This document shows positions 1 to 11,264 of a stretch of DNA of 64,000 bases, one piece after another (position 1 is the first letter of the stretch; the number at the start of each line of letters is the position of its first letter). The stretch is from Boesenbergia rotunda (Eukaryota > Streptophyta > Magnoliopsida > Zingiberales > Zingiberaceae), in assembly GCA_024364735.1 (NCBI GenBank), contig JAGFNQ010007682.1, positions 1 to 64,000 on the forward strand, in the 5' to 3' direction. Made by a program: the position numbers and the translations under genes. The notes beneath the pieces were generated by a model that saw nothing but the letters and a program-made list of their open reading frames with translations, made no database searches and had not been told where the DNA came from.

Positions 1-203
1 AGGGGCAAGTTATCCCCGAACCTTGTAAATCCTCTTTGTTAGCATTTTTGCTTGTGTTTAGTTTAGGGTTTAGTTTATGCATATCTCTGTTTTTGTATTG
101 CTTCCGCTGTGCTGCGACTAACCCTAAGTGCAGAGTTTCAAAAGTGGGAGAAATTTATGTCTGGCTACATTCACCCCCCTCTCTAGCCATCCAAGCACTA
201 ACA
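1..203 (+). repeat. 5' LTR, last ~200 bp (SIRE-like)
   Basis: The segment ends in ...CTAACA three bases before a tRNA-Met primer-binding site, which marks it as the end of a 5' LTR. It is similar to the reverse complement of 34347-34550, the same end of the SIRE-like LTR on the minus strand, including the stretch about savings of a T-rich block followed by a run of C. The start of the LTR lies outside the window. Confidence 0.85.
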
Positions 204-205
204 AG

Positions 206-217
206 TGGTATCAGAGC
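206..217 (+). other. Primer-binding site (initiator tRNA-Met)
   Basis: TGGTATCAGAGC, complementary to the 3' end of plant initiator tRNA-Met, two bases after the LTR end. It is the minus-strand cDNA priming site and fixes the + orientation of the element. Confidence 0.9.
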
Positions 218-264
218 TTGGGGCTTTGTTCAAGTGGCTTAACATCCGAGAGCTATCAACAAGA

Positions 265-1620
265 ATGGCTTTGAGAGAAGATTTAGCACCACTCGACCTC
301 CCTTCTTGATGGATCGGATTTTCAATATTGGAGGTCTCGCATGGAGTACTACCTCAAGACCGACATAGGTATGTGGTTCTCGTGATGGAAGGCTTCACCC
401 CTCCAGAGATGCGGAGGGAAAAGAATTGGAGTCTTCGCGGTGGTCGGCTGAGCAAACCCGAAAAGGAGAAGCCGATGCGAAGGCGGTGGTGACCTTGCAA
501 TGTGGAATGAACAAAGACCAATGATCAAAGTTGGTCCCTTTACAAGCGCAAAGGATTTGTGGAACAAGCTCATCGAGCTTCACGAGGGCACCCGGGACTC
601 GAGAATAGCCAAGAGGGACTTGTTCCTCAATCAACTACAAAATCTCTCATGAAGGAGAGTGAAACGGTAAGCGAACTTCATAGTAGATTCAAAGAGTATT
701 GAATGGTCTCCACTCCTTTGACGAAAAGGTCGAGAACCGCGACCTTGTGAGGTATGTGTTAAAAGCTTTTCCAAGGAATGCCTTGTGGTCATCCATGGTG
801 GATGCCTAAAGGTTTCTAAGGACTTGTCAATTGTAAAATTGGATGATCTATTTTGTGAAATGGAGCTACACGAGATGGCTAACAAAGGCCCCAAGGAGAA
901 GGGGATTGCTCTTGTGCAGGGGAAAAGACCAAGAAGAAGGAGAAGAAGAAGGAAGTCTCTTCATCTTCATCCGAGTCCAAGTCTGAGTCCGAGGAGGATG
1001 GCAGCGGGTCTTCTTCCTCCGAGATGGCCAACTTTGTTAGAAGAATGATGAGGAAGAGCCGCGCTTCAAGGGTAAAGGTAACCCTAGTGAAGTTAAAATT
1101 GATAAGTCTAATGTTACTTGTTATGAGTGTAGCAAGAAAGGGCACTTCAAGAAAGACTGCCCAAAGTAAAGAAGAAGGAGGAGAAATCAAAGAAGAAGAA
1201 GAAGCCTTGAAGGCCACATGGGATGAATCATCCTCTAGTCATCCGAAGAAGAGAAGGAGGAGAAGAGTACACGCCATGTAGCACTCATGACCATGGAAGA
1301 TCAAGAAAGCAGTGATGAATCCATGGACTCATCAAACGCGGCTTCATCATCTTCGGATGATGAAGAGGTAATCTCTCCCGAATTAGACAAATGCTATATA
1401 ACCATTGCATGTTTAATCGATTTGTTGAAAAAGTCAAAAGAAAGGTTAAATCATTGAAAGTAGAAGTTGAACGATTGAAATCCTCTATGGATGAGGATGT
1501 AGATGATTTGCATGTAGAAATGTTAGAAGATGAAAACAAATATTTGAAGAGTGAGGTTGAGAGACTCAAGAGTGTTCTTGAGAAATTCTCACTAGCTCAA
1601 AGACTTTAGATATGATTCTA
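265..1620 (+). pseudogene. gag: Decayed copia gag (SIRE-like)
   Basis: Remains of the capsid/nucleocapsid gene. An ATG at 265 lies 48 bases past the primer-binding site, but the frame is soon lost to stops and indels. What can be seen: a CX2CX4HX4C zinc knuckle at 1119-1160 (CYEC...GHFKKDC), a Ser/Glu/Lys-rich low-complexity stretch just before and after it, and a Leu/Glu/Lys heptad-like coiled coil at about 1391-1609. A long gag with a coiled coil after the knuckle fits SIRE-type copia gag. The knuckle binds genomic RNA in intact relatives. Several frames are needed to follow it, so it is a pseudogene. Confidence 0.75.
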
Positions 1621-1849
1621 AATGCACAAAGGGCAGTTTACAACAAGGCCGGTATTGGTTACCGACCTAAAGAACCATCATTTGTTTCTTTAATGTCTAG
1701 GACTGATGTTAGACCACTTAAGACTCCTAGGGTTCAAAGGAAAATGGTCAAGGCATGGGTGCTTAAGTCTTGCATTGTAGGTGTTTAGGTCCCAAGATTT
1801 GGGTACCTAAATCTTCTATTTTCGTATTGTGTAGGTCGGGATTGAGGGG

Positions 1850-3121
1850 GAGCATCTATCAACTTGGTTCGTTGATAGTGGGTGCTCAAACATATGACCA
1901 GTGATAGATCCTTATTCACTACCCTTCAAAGAAAAAGTAGAGATAATGTTTCCTTTGGTAACAATGGTAGTCTTAAGGTTGTAGGGATAGGAGAAATTCA
2001 AATATCCGAATGTCTTAGGATTAAGAATGTCCTTCTAGTCAAGGGGATGACATTAATCTCTAAGTGTCAGTCATTGTGTGATGCGGGTTACACAATTGAT
2101 TTTCAATCAAGTCAATGTCTAGTTAGACAACATGACACATTTGACACGGTACTAGTAGGCACAAGGATAGATAACATTTATCAAGTTTCTTTTAAAAGTG
2201 CTACTAATGCTTTTGTTAAGTGTTTCATGTCAAGAGAAGATGAGTCTAACCTTTGGCACCGGAGACTAGCATACGTGAACATGAAGAATATCCAGAAATT
2301 GGCCAACAAGGGACTAGTTCGTGGCTTACCAAGCATCAAGTATGAAAAGATAAGCTTTGTGATGCATGTCAAATGGGTAAGCAAACGAAATCTTCACACA
2401 AAGGTAAAAGCGCTGTAAGTACATCTACGTCTTAGATTTACTTCACATGGACTTGTTTGATTGTAGCACATTATATCTTGAATGGTAGTAGATATTGTTT
2501 TGTGATCATTGATGATTTTACTAGATATACTTGGACATATTTTCTAAAATATAAGGACCAAACCCTGGATGTTTTTATTTCCTTTTGTAGAAGGGTTGAA
2601 AATGAAAAATCATCAACAATTAAAACAATTAGGAGTGATCATGGAGGAGAATTTCAAAACCAAAGATTTTTAGAGTTTTGTCAAGAGAGAGGATATAGAC
2701 ATGAGTTCTCCACTCCTAGAACACCACAACAAAATGGTGTTGTAGAGAGGAAGAACCGAGTCTTACAAGAGGCTGCAAGAAGCATGCTCAATGAGTACTC
2801 TTACCGAGTTACTTATGGGCTGAAGCTGTGAACACAGCTTGCTACGTGCAAAATCGAGTCCTCATTCATAGATTCTTAGGGAAGACTCCTCATGAACTTT
2901 GATTTGGAAAATCACCTACAGTTAAACATCTTAGGGTGTTTGGGTGTAAGGTGTTTATTTTAAACACCAAGGACCATCTTGGAAAGTTCACAGCAAAAGC
3001 TGATGAAGGGATACTGGTCGGGTACTCCCTAGTCAGCAAAGCTTACCGAGTCTATACAAGAAGTCTAGATTGGTTGAAGAGTCTTCTGATGTTGTCTTTG
3101 AAGAAATTCCAAAGCAAATGA
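1850..3121 (+). pseudogene. pol: Copia protease-integrase region, frameshifted
   Basis: The aspartic protease active site D-S-G is visible at 1874-1882 within a VDSGCS context. A likely single-base loss just after it (about 1888-1890) shifts the frame, so the next open stretch runs 1882-2418. That stretch holds the pre-integrase zinc region (LWHRRLAYVN, H...H, then C...C near 2360-2380). The integrase core is open at 2457-2831 with IRSDHGGEF and the NGVVERKNR glutamate of the DDE triad; the first Asp sits in HMDLFD just upstream, separated by a stop. Integrase C-terminal sequence continues in another frame at 2936-3121 (FGCKVFILNTKDHLGKF). At least three breaks make it inactive. Confidence 0.85.
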
Positions 3122-3474
3122 TCAATCAGAAGATGTAGAAGGAGTTCAATTCGAACTTAGGAAACTAAGTTTGGATGGAAGTCCAAGTGTTGTAGATGGT
3201 GATGAATCTGATGACGGTGAGCCTAGACAACTCATAGATCAGCCGGATCCTGAGGCTGAGCCTGTGTCTAGTGACACCATCCAAGAAGCACCTCCAAACC
3301 AAGGCAAACTAGGTTAGCTCTAGTCATCCCCAAGACCAAATTGTTGGAGACATCCATCATGGGGTTAGGACTAGATCATTCTTCAGGAATGAGGCTAATG
3401 AAGTTGCTCTAATTTTTGAAATTGAACCTAGAAAAATTGACGAAGCATTAAATGATCCCGATTGGATCATTGCC

Positions 3475-4949
3475 ATGCAAGATGAACTAGGTCAATTCGA
3501 GAGAAGTCAAGTTTGGGACTTAGTCCCTAGACCTAAGAAGACCACCATTATTGGAACCAAATGGGTCTTCAAAAATAAATTGAACCATAAGGGAGAAATC
3601 GTAAGAAACAAGGCACGCTTAGTAGCCAAGGGCTATAGTCAAGTTGAAGGCCTTGATTACGATGAGACCTATGCTCCCGTGGCACGATTAGAATCCATCC
3701 GATTGATGCTTGCATTTGCAGCACATCGAGGTTTCAAACTATATCAAATGGATGTCAAATCGGCCTTTCTAAATGGTTTCATAAGAGAAGAGGTCTATGT
3801 CGAACAACCTCCGGGGTTTGAGAGTTCCGAATTTCCAAACCACGTGTTCAAGCTCAAGAAGGCGCTCTATGGCCTTAAACAAGCACCTCGAGCTTGGTAT
3901 GAGCGGTTGTCGACATTTCTCATTGAAAAAAGCTTTGTGAGAGGACAAATAGACCCTACACTATTTCTACGAAGAGATGGTGACAATATATTTGTAGCCC
4001 AAGTATATGTCGATGACATAATTTGTGGCTCAAACAATAAGGGCTATTTGAATGAATTTATTAGACACATGGAGAGTGAATTTGAGATGAGTCTAGTGGG
4101 AGAGTTGACTTTCTTCCTTGGACTCGAAATCAAACAAACTCGAGATGGAATCCATGTGCACCAATCAAAATACACTCAAGAGATGCTCCGAAAATTTAAC
4201 ATGAGTGATTCTAAAGAGGTAACCACTCCCATGGCTACAAACACAAGATTAGACAATGATGAGAGTGGTAAACCTGTTGATTTAACTCAATATCGGAGCA
4301 TGATAGGTAGTTTTCTATACCTCATAGCTAGTCGACCTGATATTCTTTTTGCTGTGGGTATGTGCGCTAGGTATCAAGTTTGTGCCAAGGAATCTCATTT
4401 AATTGCTGTGAAGAGAATTTTGAGATATCTTAAGGGCACAATTGGAGTTGGTCTTTGGTACCCCGTACCGAGTCATTTGATCTGATTGGCTACACTAATT
4501 CCGACTATGGTGGGTGCAAGTTGGATCGGAAGAGCACGAGTGGGGGTTGCCAATTCTTAGGGTCATCATTAGTTAGTTGGTAAGTCGGAAGCAACATTGT
4601 GTTGCTCTCTCCACGACGACCGAGGCAGAATATATCGCCATGGGAGAGAGTGTTCACAATTGTTGTGGATGATTCATACACTAGAGGACTATGGATTAAC
4701 CTACAAGGGTGTGCAAGTGTTGTGTGACAACATAAGCACGATAAACCTAACAAGAATCCAGTCCATCATTCTAGGACCAAGTATATCGAAGTGCGTCACC
4801 ACTTCATTAGAGATCATGTTGCTAGAGGAGATATTGTACTCTCACATGTAGAGTCAAAATCAAACCTAGCGGATATTTTCACTAAACCACTTCCCGAAAA
4901 TGAATTTAGTTTCTTACGAAGGGAATTGGGAATGTGTCACGCTTCATAG
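3475..4949 (+). pseudogene. pol: Copia reverse transcriptase-RNase H, RNase H broken
   Basis: The RT is open for 336 codons at 3475-4485: WVFKNKLNHKGEIVRNKARLV, then QMDVKSAFLNG, LKKALYGLKQAPRAWYE, and the catalytic Y-V-D-D at 4006-4017. It is the best-preserved pol part of this element. RNase H follows in several frames: TEAEYIAMGE near 4620-4645, then the conserved C-terminal block with LADIFTKPLPE at about 4867-4900, ending near 4949. RT copies element RNA into cDNA and RNase H removes the RNA template in active relatives. The frame changes near 4485 and 4600-4780 rule out a functional polyprotein. Confidence 0.88.
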
Positions 4950-5489
4950 AATTGAAAAGCATTCAAAACTCTTTATGATCATTTCAAATTGTTAAGGGAC
5001 AACAATTGGGCAACTTGGGGACATCTCACACAAACTATAAGGCTTAACAAAATATTTTTGTTTGCTAGAAATGGGGTGAGATGCTAGGATCAACCTAATT
5101 ACTCAAAATGTCAATGCATCCCTTGAGAAATTAGGTTGTCAAGATAATAATCACTAAGTTGATCAAGTATGGGGAAAACCAATGCATAACATATGTGTAC
5201 TTGGCTCCATGATCATACTTGGACATTCCAATCAAGGAAACTTGATTGGAGACTTTATTTTGATACAAACTTATTTTTCATTGGATGAATATTCTAATTG
5301 GTTGAATGCCTTGATTGAGTTTGACTCCACCTGGGTGGAGCAAAGTGACTTGTTAAATCCATAAGGACCTTTGATCCTGGTTAAGGGATCAAGTATAGTC
5401 AAGGGAACATCTCCAAGATCGAAAAATCTTCCATTTGATCGTATCAGAACTCGAAGGGGAGTCTGTAATTGAAGTTTCTGATCGTATCA
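4950..5489 (+). other. Non-coding spacer between pol and hairpin array
   Basis: No convincing coding sequence. This is the interval between the RNase H stop and the hairpin array in the SIRE-like element. It is A/T-rich and holds only short open stretches without recognisable domains. Confidence 0.5.
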
Positions 5490-5850
5490 GAAAACTTCCT
5501 GATACCTGATCGGTCACCGGACCGATTAGGAGGTGGCCTGATCGGTCACCGGACCGATCAGGAGTAGGTCTGATCGGTCCAATTGACCGATCAAACCAAA
5601 TTGCGATAACCCACTGCAATCCCTCTGTGTTGGCCTGGATCGGTCCACTAACCGATCTGGCCCCCTTTGGTGATCGGTCCACCGACCGATCAGGAGGGTC
5701 GCAGAAAATCTCATAAACTCACTGTTCGCTCCCTGATCGATCGGTAGACCGATCAGGGGCTTGCCTGATCGGTCACCCGACCGATCAGGACCAAGCCAGA
5801 CCGATCAGGCTGGAGCCTGATCGGTCTGGGCGTTCCCAGATCGAACGGTG
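5490..5850 (+). repeat. Hairpin array, TGATCGGT...ACCGATCA units
   Basis: About eight imperfect inverted repeats of the form CTGATCGGT-(5-7 nt)-ACCGATCAG in 360 bp, for example near 5505, 5537, 5567, 5671, 5733 and 5765, with an inverted pair near 5797-5826. Each could fold as an 8-10 bp hairpin. The array sits immediately upstream of the C/T-rich leader of the env-like ORF. The same motif recurs in the SIRE LTR at 35366-35956 and in Athila-like elements elsewhere in the window. Confidence 0.85.
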
Positions 5851-6267
5851 ATCCATTCGATCACAATAAATTTCGGTTGGTAATCTGTCCACCAACCCGT
5901 TTAATCACGTATCCATCTCATTCCTCAACCCTAGCCGATTCTTCCAAATCGCACCAGAGTTCTTCCTTGTGCGAGTTCTTGCATCCTCTTCTCCCTTCTT
6001 CCCGAGATCTGAAGTTTTCAACAAGCTCTAGCCTCCTCGGTTTTGAATCTTCAACAAGACCTGTCTTTGTGAGTGTTCTCTGTGCGCTCTCCTGCGCAAT
6101 CTGCAAGCCCCTGCGGTTTTCATCTCCTGCGTGTGAGCTCTCACTCTCTGAGGTTTCGGCGAGTCCTTCCTTGCATGCGCGAGTTTATTTTTACTCCAAG
6201 TTCAGCAAGGTCAGGCCACTTGTGTGTTCTCTTCTTCAAACCGTTCAACTCTTCTTCACTCAGTCGC

Positions 6268-6920
6268 ATGACACCAAAGTAAGCATTTCTCGTGCGATAT
6301 TTATTGGTTATCCTATAATTGGTGATTTTGTGAACTAATCCTTAGTCATCATTTTGTGATGTGCGTGCCATTACCGTGACCTCGCCTATGCCGTGACCTT
6401 ATTCTCAATCTCATTTAACTTCATTGACTTATTCACTTGATCGATTCAATTCCGTGTGCTTCATGTTCTTTGTGTCATTGATCAAATCTTGTTTTCATTT
6501 GTTCATTTGATCAAATCTTGTTCTATTGGTCATCTGTTGCCATGATTCTAATTCCTTAGGAAATCCTCCAAAGGCAAAGAACCCGCTGCTGCAGAGGGCC
6601 ACTATGAGCCAGATCTCGATCTCCGCTGGCAGATGGCTGAGCTGGAGCAAACGATGCAGGACGAGTTTCATATCTCCGAGCTCTGGCGACAAGAGGTACG
6701 TTCTGAGTTTCGATCTTTCGATCGCAGACTACTCGCGATAGAGTCCGACATCACTGGGGTCCACTCCCGGCAGGACGCATTGTACGAGGAGTGGCGCGCT
6801 TGGACCGCTGGTCATCCGTACCAGCCTTCATCTTTTGGAGCTGCGCCCTCCAGCAGCACTGCACCAGGGAGCTTCATATCTATTGATGATACATCTGATG
6901 ACGACCCCGCTGATGATTGA
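6268..6920 (+). CDS. Env-like third ORF of the SIRE element, probably spliced
   Basis: The continuous open stretch is 6561-6920, with an internal ATG at 6633. Features: basic Lys/Ser-rich N-terminus, a central helical charged segment (SEFRSFDRRLLAIESD), and an acidic, Ser/Asp-rich C-terminus. There is a GTAAGC donor at 6279 and a TTAG acceptor ending at 6559, bounding a T-rich 281-bp segment. Joining them puts an upstream ATG (6268) in frame with the downstream ORF; the split codon becomes Lys and the predicted product is about 123 residues. A C/T-rich leader precedes it from about 5860. The C-terminal half matches 36819-37054 of the second SIRE copy, so it is an element gene. I see no signal peptide or membrane segment, so 'env-like' is positional only. 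Confidence 0.6.
6279..6559 (+). other. Predicted intron in env-like gene
   Basis: Donor CAAA|GTAAGC, acceptor ATTCCTTAG|G, and a U-rich interior typical of plant introns. Splicing would create one continuous frame from the ATG at 6268. Inferred from sequence only. Confidence 0.55.
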
Positions 6921-6998
6921 TGATTCTGATCTTGCTTACATGACTTGATTTGCATTTGACAGTTATGACTTGATGATGTATTTGACTGTTATCACTTG

Positions 6999-7109
6999 TG
7001 TTAGTAAGGAGCCCTAGAGCCAATCATGTGATGATTGACTAGAGGCATTTTTGTATCATATTCTATTATTAATAAAGGCATGTTTGGTTATTATACTTAC
7101 ATTGTATTC
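6999..7109 (+). repeat. Copia LTR fragment (TGTTAGTAAGG type)
   Basis: Begins TGTTAGTAAGGAGCCC and closely matches 37055-37163, which starts TGTTAGTAGGAGCCC. Only the first 111 bp remain; the Tekay-like LTR starts at 7110. The orientation is that of an LTR start on the + strand. Confidence 0.75.
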
Positions 7110-7486
7110 TGTAACGCCCATTTTTTTTTTCTTTTCATAAAACGACATTACGTTAACATACTTAGGGCATGTAGACATCCTAATGCAGCGGAAACCTTTA
7201 AACTTACACCTACATGCACTTACTACCATTCCTAGCATTATAACATGGGACTTGGCATATTAACTTTATACTTAGCATCATATCATGTCATACTTAGCAT
7301 CATGTCATACTTAGCATCATATCATGTCATACTTTAGCATCATGTCATAGAGTCACATTCAAGCACTTAATAGTAAAGCTAGAGTTCTATCATAAGACGA
7401 GCAACCATATTGCTCCTTAGCCAAGTCACTATCACACACATTCTTTGATGCCCTCCTACTGTTTCCTTACTGTCCCCTTGCGTGAT

Positions 7487-10256
7487 CTGCGGTATAAGAA
7501 AATAAGACTATAAGCACACAGGCTTAGTAAGACTCTTTCCTACTCACTAAAACCATTCATCAATTATCATGAGCATATGAAACATTAGCATACTTAGTGC
7601 TTTACTTAGAACATAAGCCTTATCATCACATAGCATACATTCATCATGTCATGGCCATAGCTTCATCACATTCATAGCATGACATAAACATAACCATAAA
7701 CATTCATAACATGGCATAATACTTGACATAGACATAAACATCGTAAACATTCATAGCATGGCATAATACTTGGCATAGACATAACATAATAAATATAACC
7801 TCCCAAACATTCTTAGCATGAACCTAAATTAAATCATGGCGTCCTAATTTAGCACCAACCTAATTAAATCATGGCTTCAAGAATTAGCATGGTATAATAA
7901 AATCATGACATCCTAACTTAGCATAAACATAATTAAATCATGGCATCCTAAACTAGCATGAACATAAATAAAATCATGACATTCTAACTTAGCATAAACA
8001 TAATTAAATCATGGTATACTAAACTAGCATAACATCATGGCATTCTAACTTAGCATCACATAATTAAATCATGGCATAAACATAAATAAATCATGGCATA
8101 AACATAATTACATCATGGCATAAACATAAACAAATCATGGCATAAACATAATTACATCATGGCATAAACATAAATAAATCATGGCATAAACATAATTACA
8201 TCATGGCATAAACATAAATAAATCATGGCATAAACATACCTTCATAAACTTACTTTGCATAATATTCTTATCATAAATATAATGCATAACATGGATGGAT
8301 GCATGTGTGGAATGCATATACATATAAAGATGCTTAATCTTTAAAAACATACTTTTAAATGCTTAAACATAATCATCATATCATTGGGGCCCTGGCTTGT
8401 ACCACATACATACATCATAAGCGCGCATCCCTAAGTAAATACGAGGTAGCTAGCCTCGACCTACTAGGGTAAGGACAGCATAGTTGGTAGTCCCCGAACC
8501 GAGGCGTTCTTAAGGTGCCCATCCCTGTTGCACAGCTTCGGTAGTGCCAGAACCGTGGACAGCATAGTCGGTAGTCCAGAACCGGGGCGTTCTTAAGGTG
8601 CCCATCCCTTGGACCCATACTTCGGTCCGGTACAAGCCCATTCATAAAGTAAAATACTTTTCATGCTTCATCATTCATGAGACATTCATGACATACTTAA
8701 CATAGCATAACTTGTTACGGCTCGGCCCGTCTACCGGCCCATTTACCGGTCCTCTCGACCGTCGTACCGTCAACCATCGACCGTGCCGTTTAGCATATTT
8801 ATGCCTTAAAGACATAAGCATCATCTTTCATTCATTCATCATACTTAACATCATCTTTATGCCTTAAAGGCATCATCATTCATAGCATATTCATTCATTC
8901 ATCATACTTAAACTTCATTCATCATTTTCATTCTTAGACAAGGCATAGGTACACATCATTCATATAGCATGGCATACATACAAATTATTCATGGCATACA
9001 TACATATCATTCATAAGACATGACATACATACATATCATTCATAAGACATGGCACATGTCTAAACATTTCATGACCTAACATATACTTCATGTCATATAA
9101 ACTAAGGGTTTGGTTAACATAGAATTCTTCCACCTTACTTAACATCCATCTTAGTAACCTACACCCAAGCATCTTGGTAGGTTTAACCCAACCCTAGCCC
9201 TAGGTTAGGTCCTTGGCCGAAAGCCCCAAGGAAACCCTAGGTCCATAAAACTTCACATAACTTCCCAAACAACATCTCATACATTATACTAGGCCATAGG
9301 ATATTTGAGTCATACTTAGGCCAACCCTAATCTTTGCCCTAATCTTACTCTTGGCCGAAACTTCAAGGCCATGGGGCATGGAGAAATTCCATTAAAAACC
9401 CCAAATAATTGCTTAAACACCAACCATACCTTACCATAGGGCCATTGGGGCCCTTACTTGAAATAAGTTCTAACTTCTACCCTTTTAGGGTACTTGGCCG
9501 AAACCTATAGGGTCTCTAGGCCATGTGAAACATTCACATAAACACCCTCCATCTCCCTTATATCATGATAAAACATACAACATACACTTGAAGTTTGAGA
9601 CCCAACCCTACACAAGGGTTCTTGATGTTGGCCGAAACCCTAGGGTATCCTAGGGTACCCCAAAAATTCCAAAAATTATATTTAATCTCTAAACATCATG
9701 AGAGAGCATTAAACAACATTATCAAGATTTTTGGCATAATTATAGACCTTTGAATCATGGTGGCCGAAACCCTCAAGCCTAGGGTTCTTGGTTTTGTCTC
9801 TTTCATGTTGGCCGAAACCCTAAGGTGTCCTAGGGTACTCCAAAAATTCCCAAAAATTATACTTAACCTCTAAAAATCATAAGGGAACATTAAATAACAT
9901 TATAAAGATTTTTGGCATAATTATAGACTTTAAAATCATGGTGGCCGAAACCTTCAAGCCTAAGGTTCTTGGTTTTGTCCCTTTCATGTTGGCCGAAACC
10001 CTAAGGTGTCCTAGGGTACTCCAAAAATTCCCAAAAATTATACTTAACCCCTAAACATCATGGGAGAACATTAAACAACATTATAAGAATTTTTGGCATA
10101 ATTATAGACCTTAAAAACCTTGTGGCCGAAACCCATGACCCTAAGGTTCTTGATTTTTCTTTCCTTTCAACATTAAATCCAAAACCGACCAATATATCAT
10201 GCTAAAAATCATGGAAATCATAAGGAACTATTATACCACAGGTGAGGGAGTCTTAC
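7487..10256 (-). other. Predicted intron inside Tekay-like LTR (copy 1)
   Basis: On the minus strand, CCAAG|GTAAGA begins at 10256 and a pyrimidine-rich stretch ending CCGCAG closes at 7487, with TTACTAAGCC about 40 bases upstream as a candidate branch region. Equivalent sites are found in the other three Tekay-like LTRs. Splicing would remove most of the LTR from the leader RNA. Confidence 0.5.
8079..8240 (-). repeat. 22/44-bp tandem repeats in LTR
   Basis: Alternating 22-bp units CATGGCATAAACATAAATAA-type and CATGGCATAAACATAATTAC-type. The sister LTR has more copies at about 14138-14390, so copy number changed after insertion. Confidence 0.8.
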
Positions 10257-10589
10257 CTTGGGTTTCTTGATTTTTCGAACCTTGAAAGAGAAGGAAATGG
10301 TAAAATCTTTGGACCCTTGAACCCCCTTGTCCTTGTATCCTTGGAAGACCCTTAGATCTTGGAGATGAAGCCTTGGTGGAATTTTTCCAATGGAGAACTC
10401 CTCCTTGGAGTTTCGGCTAGAATGAGGAGGGAGGAGGGGAGCAAATGCAATTGATGGTAGGAAGAAAGAAACTCCCAAACCCCCCTCTTTATCACCCATT
10501 AAGGAGGTGAATGAAGAGTCTCTCCATGACCCTTCATCTTCTTCTAAGCTTTAACCAACATCCACTTCATTTCCTCATAGAAATACCTT

Positions 10590-10660
10590 GCTAGGTGAGT
10601 TGGTTAGAGCATGCATGGTTGTACAAGAGGTCCAAGGTTCAACCCCTTGGTCCATGCACT
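10590..10660 (+). other. tRNA-like module in LTR, antisense (copy 1)
   Basis: TGAGTTGGTTAGAGC resembles a tRNA D-arm/A box and GGTTCAACCCC (10636-10646) is a good B box; CAAGG-TTCAACC-CCTTG forms a complete 5-bp T-arm with a 7-nt loop. A TTTT run follows at about 10663. Acceptor and D stems do not pair properly, so it is not a functional tRNA gene. It lies antisense to the element, roughly 100 bp upstream of the promoter region. Confidence 0.6.
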
Positions 10661-10976
10661 AATTTTCCTATTTTATTATTATTATTATTATTTATTTATT
10701 TCCTATAAATTCTGAAAATCTATTTAAAAATCCCCCATAATTATGTTAATATTTCTCATTAAATCTCCTTTATATTTCTATAAATTTTTACCCAAAATTC
10801 ACCAAAAATTATGGTACTAGAAAGCCCATATAAGACCCATTAGTACTTAGTTTCTCAATTTAAATGAGAAAATCATGGATTCCTAGGCCAAATTTTGTGT
10901 TAAGACCCCTCGGAAAATTATCTAAACATGCTTAATATTTTAATAAAATATTAAGAGAATTTTCCGGGTCGTTACA

Positions 10977-10990
10977 ATCCCCCATACCTC
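10977..10990 (-). other. Polypurine tract
   Basis: On the minus strand GAGGTATGGGGGAT directly precedes the 3' LTR; plus-strand DNA priming site. The same position in the element at 58036-62060 reads GAGGTATGGTGGAT. Confidence 0.8.
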
Positions 10991-11264
10991 TTGAAAGTTC
11001 ATCCTCGAACTTAGAATATCTCTGGGTACCTGCGTCTCAGCGCGTCCTCGCGTTCCCAGGTGGATTCCTCAAACCGTTGACCTTGCCATACGGTAAGGTG
11101 CCTTGGGGAACGGGTTAGTACCAGAAACCAATTCGATTTTGAATTCCACTTCTCTATCAGAAGCTAATCCTGGTAATTCATCTGGGATACCTCTGGATAA
11201 TTACCTACAACCCTAACATCTTCTAGCTTCTGGTCCTTGGTTTGACTTACGTCAACCACATGTG
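10991..11264 (-). pseudogene. pol: RT start fused to chromodomain tail
   Basis: Reading down the minus strand from 11264, the linker after protease leads into the RT N-terminus (KSNWFLVL...; then P-F-P-K-A-P-Y-R-M-A). At 11090-11084 this jumps to the end of the pol polyprotein (WQGQRF-EESTWERED), which matches the chromodomain tail at 61421-61500. The shared bases at the jump are TATGGCA, present in both the RT motif and the chromodomain WQ motif. The RT palm, RNase H, integrase and most of the chromodomain are missing. Confidence 0.75.

Larger units (their letters stand above)
1..6998 (+). mobile_element. SIRE-like Ty1/copia retrotransposon, 5' end outside window
   Basis: A copia element read left to right: LTR tail, tRNA-Met primer-binding site, gag with CCHC knuckle and coiled coil, protease, integrase, reverse transcriptase, RNase H, then about 2 kb with a hairpin array and an env-like ORF. 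The order protease-integrase-RT-RNase H defines Ty1/copia. A third ORF after pol is known for the SIRE/Maximus lineage. The LTR tail matches the reverse complement of the complete LTR at 34347-36256, so both belong to one family or close relatives. No 3' LTR is present: another copia LTR fragment starts at 6999. Several frameshifts and stops make gag-pol non-functional. The lineage name is an inference from gene order and the downstream ORF. Confidence 0.85.
7110..10976 (-). repeat. 3' LTR, Tekay-like (3.87 kb)
   Basis: On the element strand it begins TGTAACGACCCGG and ends GGGCGTTACA. It contains, in sense order: a tRNA-like module (10590-10660), a leader with a strong donor-like site (10256), a long A/T-rich interior with repeats, an acceptor-like site (7487), and the terminal segment. 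Interior repeats include 22-bp CATGGCATAAACATAA units (about 8079-8240), copies of a 'GGCCGAAACCCTAAGG' block (about 9620-10150) and TTCTTAAGGTGCCCATCCC blocks (about 8500-8610). Confidence 0.88.

Noticed and set aside
5877..6338. 153-codon open frame before the env-like ORF
   Set aside because: Ser/Leu/Phe-rich wording comes from a C/T-rich leader; it runs through the predicted donor and is not matched in the other SIRE copy.
8415..8645. Frame shared with 14569-14832, 55805-55996 and 59112-59303
   Set aside because: It is in the predicted intron of the Tekay-like LTR and follows the GGGATGGGCACCTTAAG repeat; no domain.
10590..10660. Functional tRNA gene
   Set aside because: T-arm and B box are good but acceptor and D stems do not pair and the anticodon arm is unclear.
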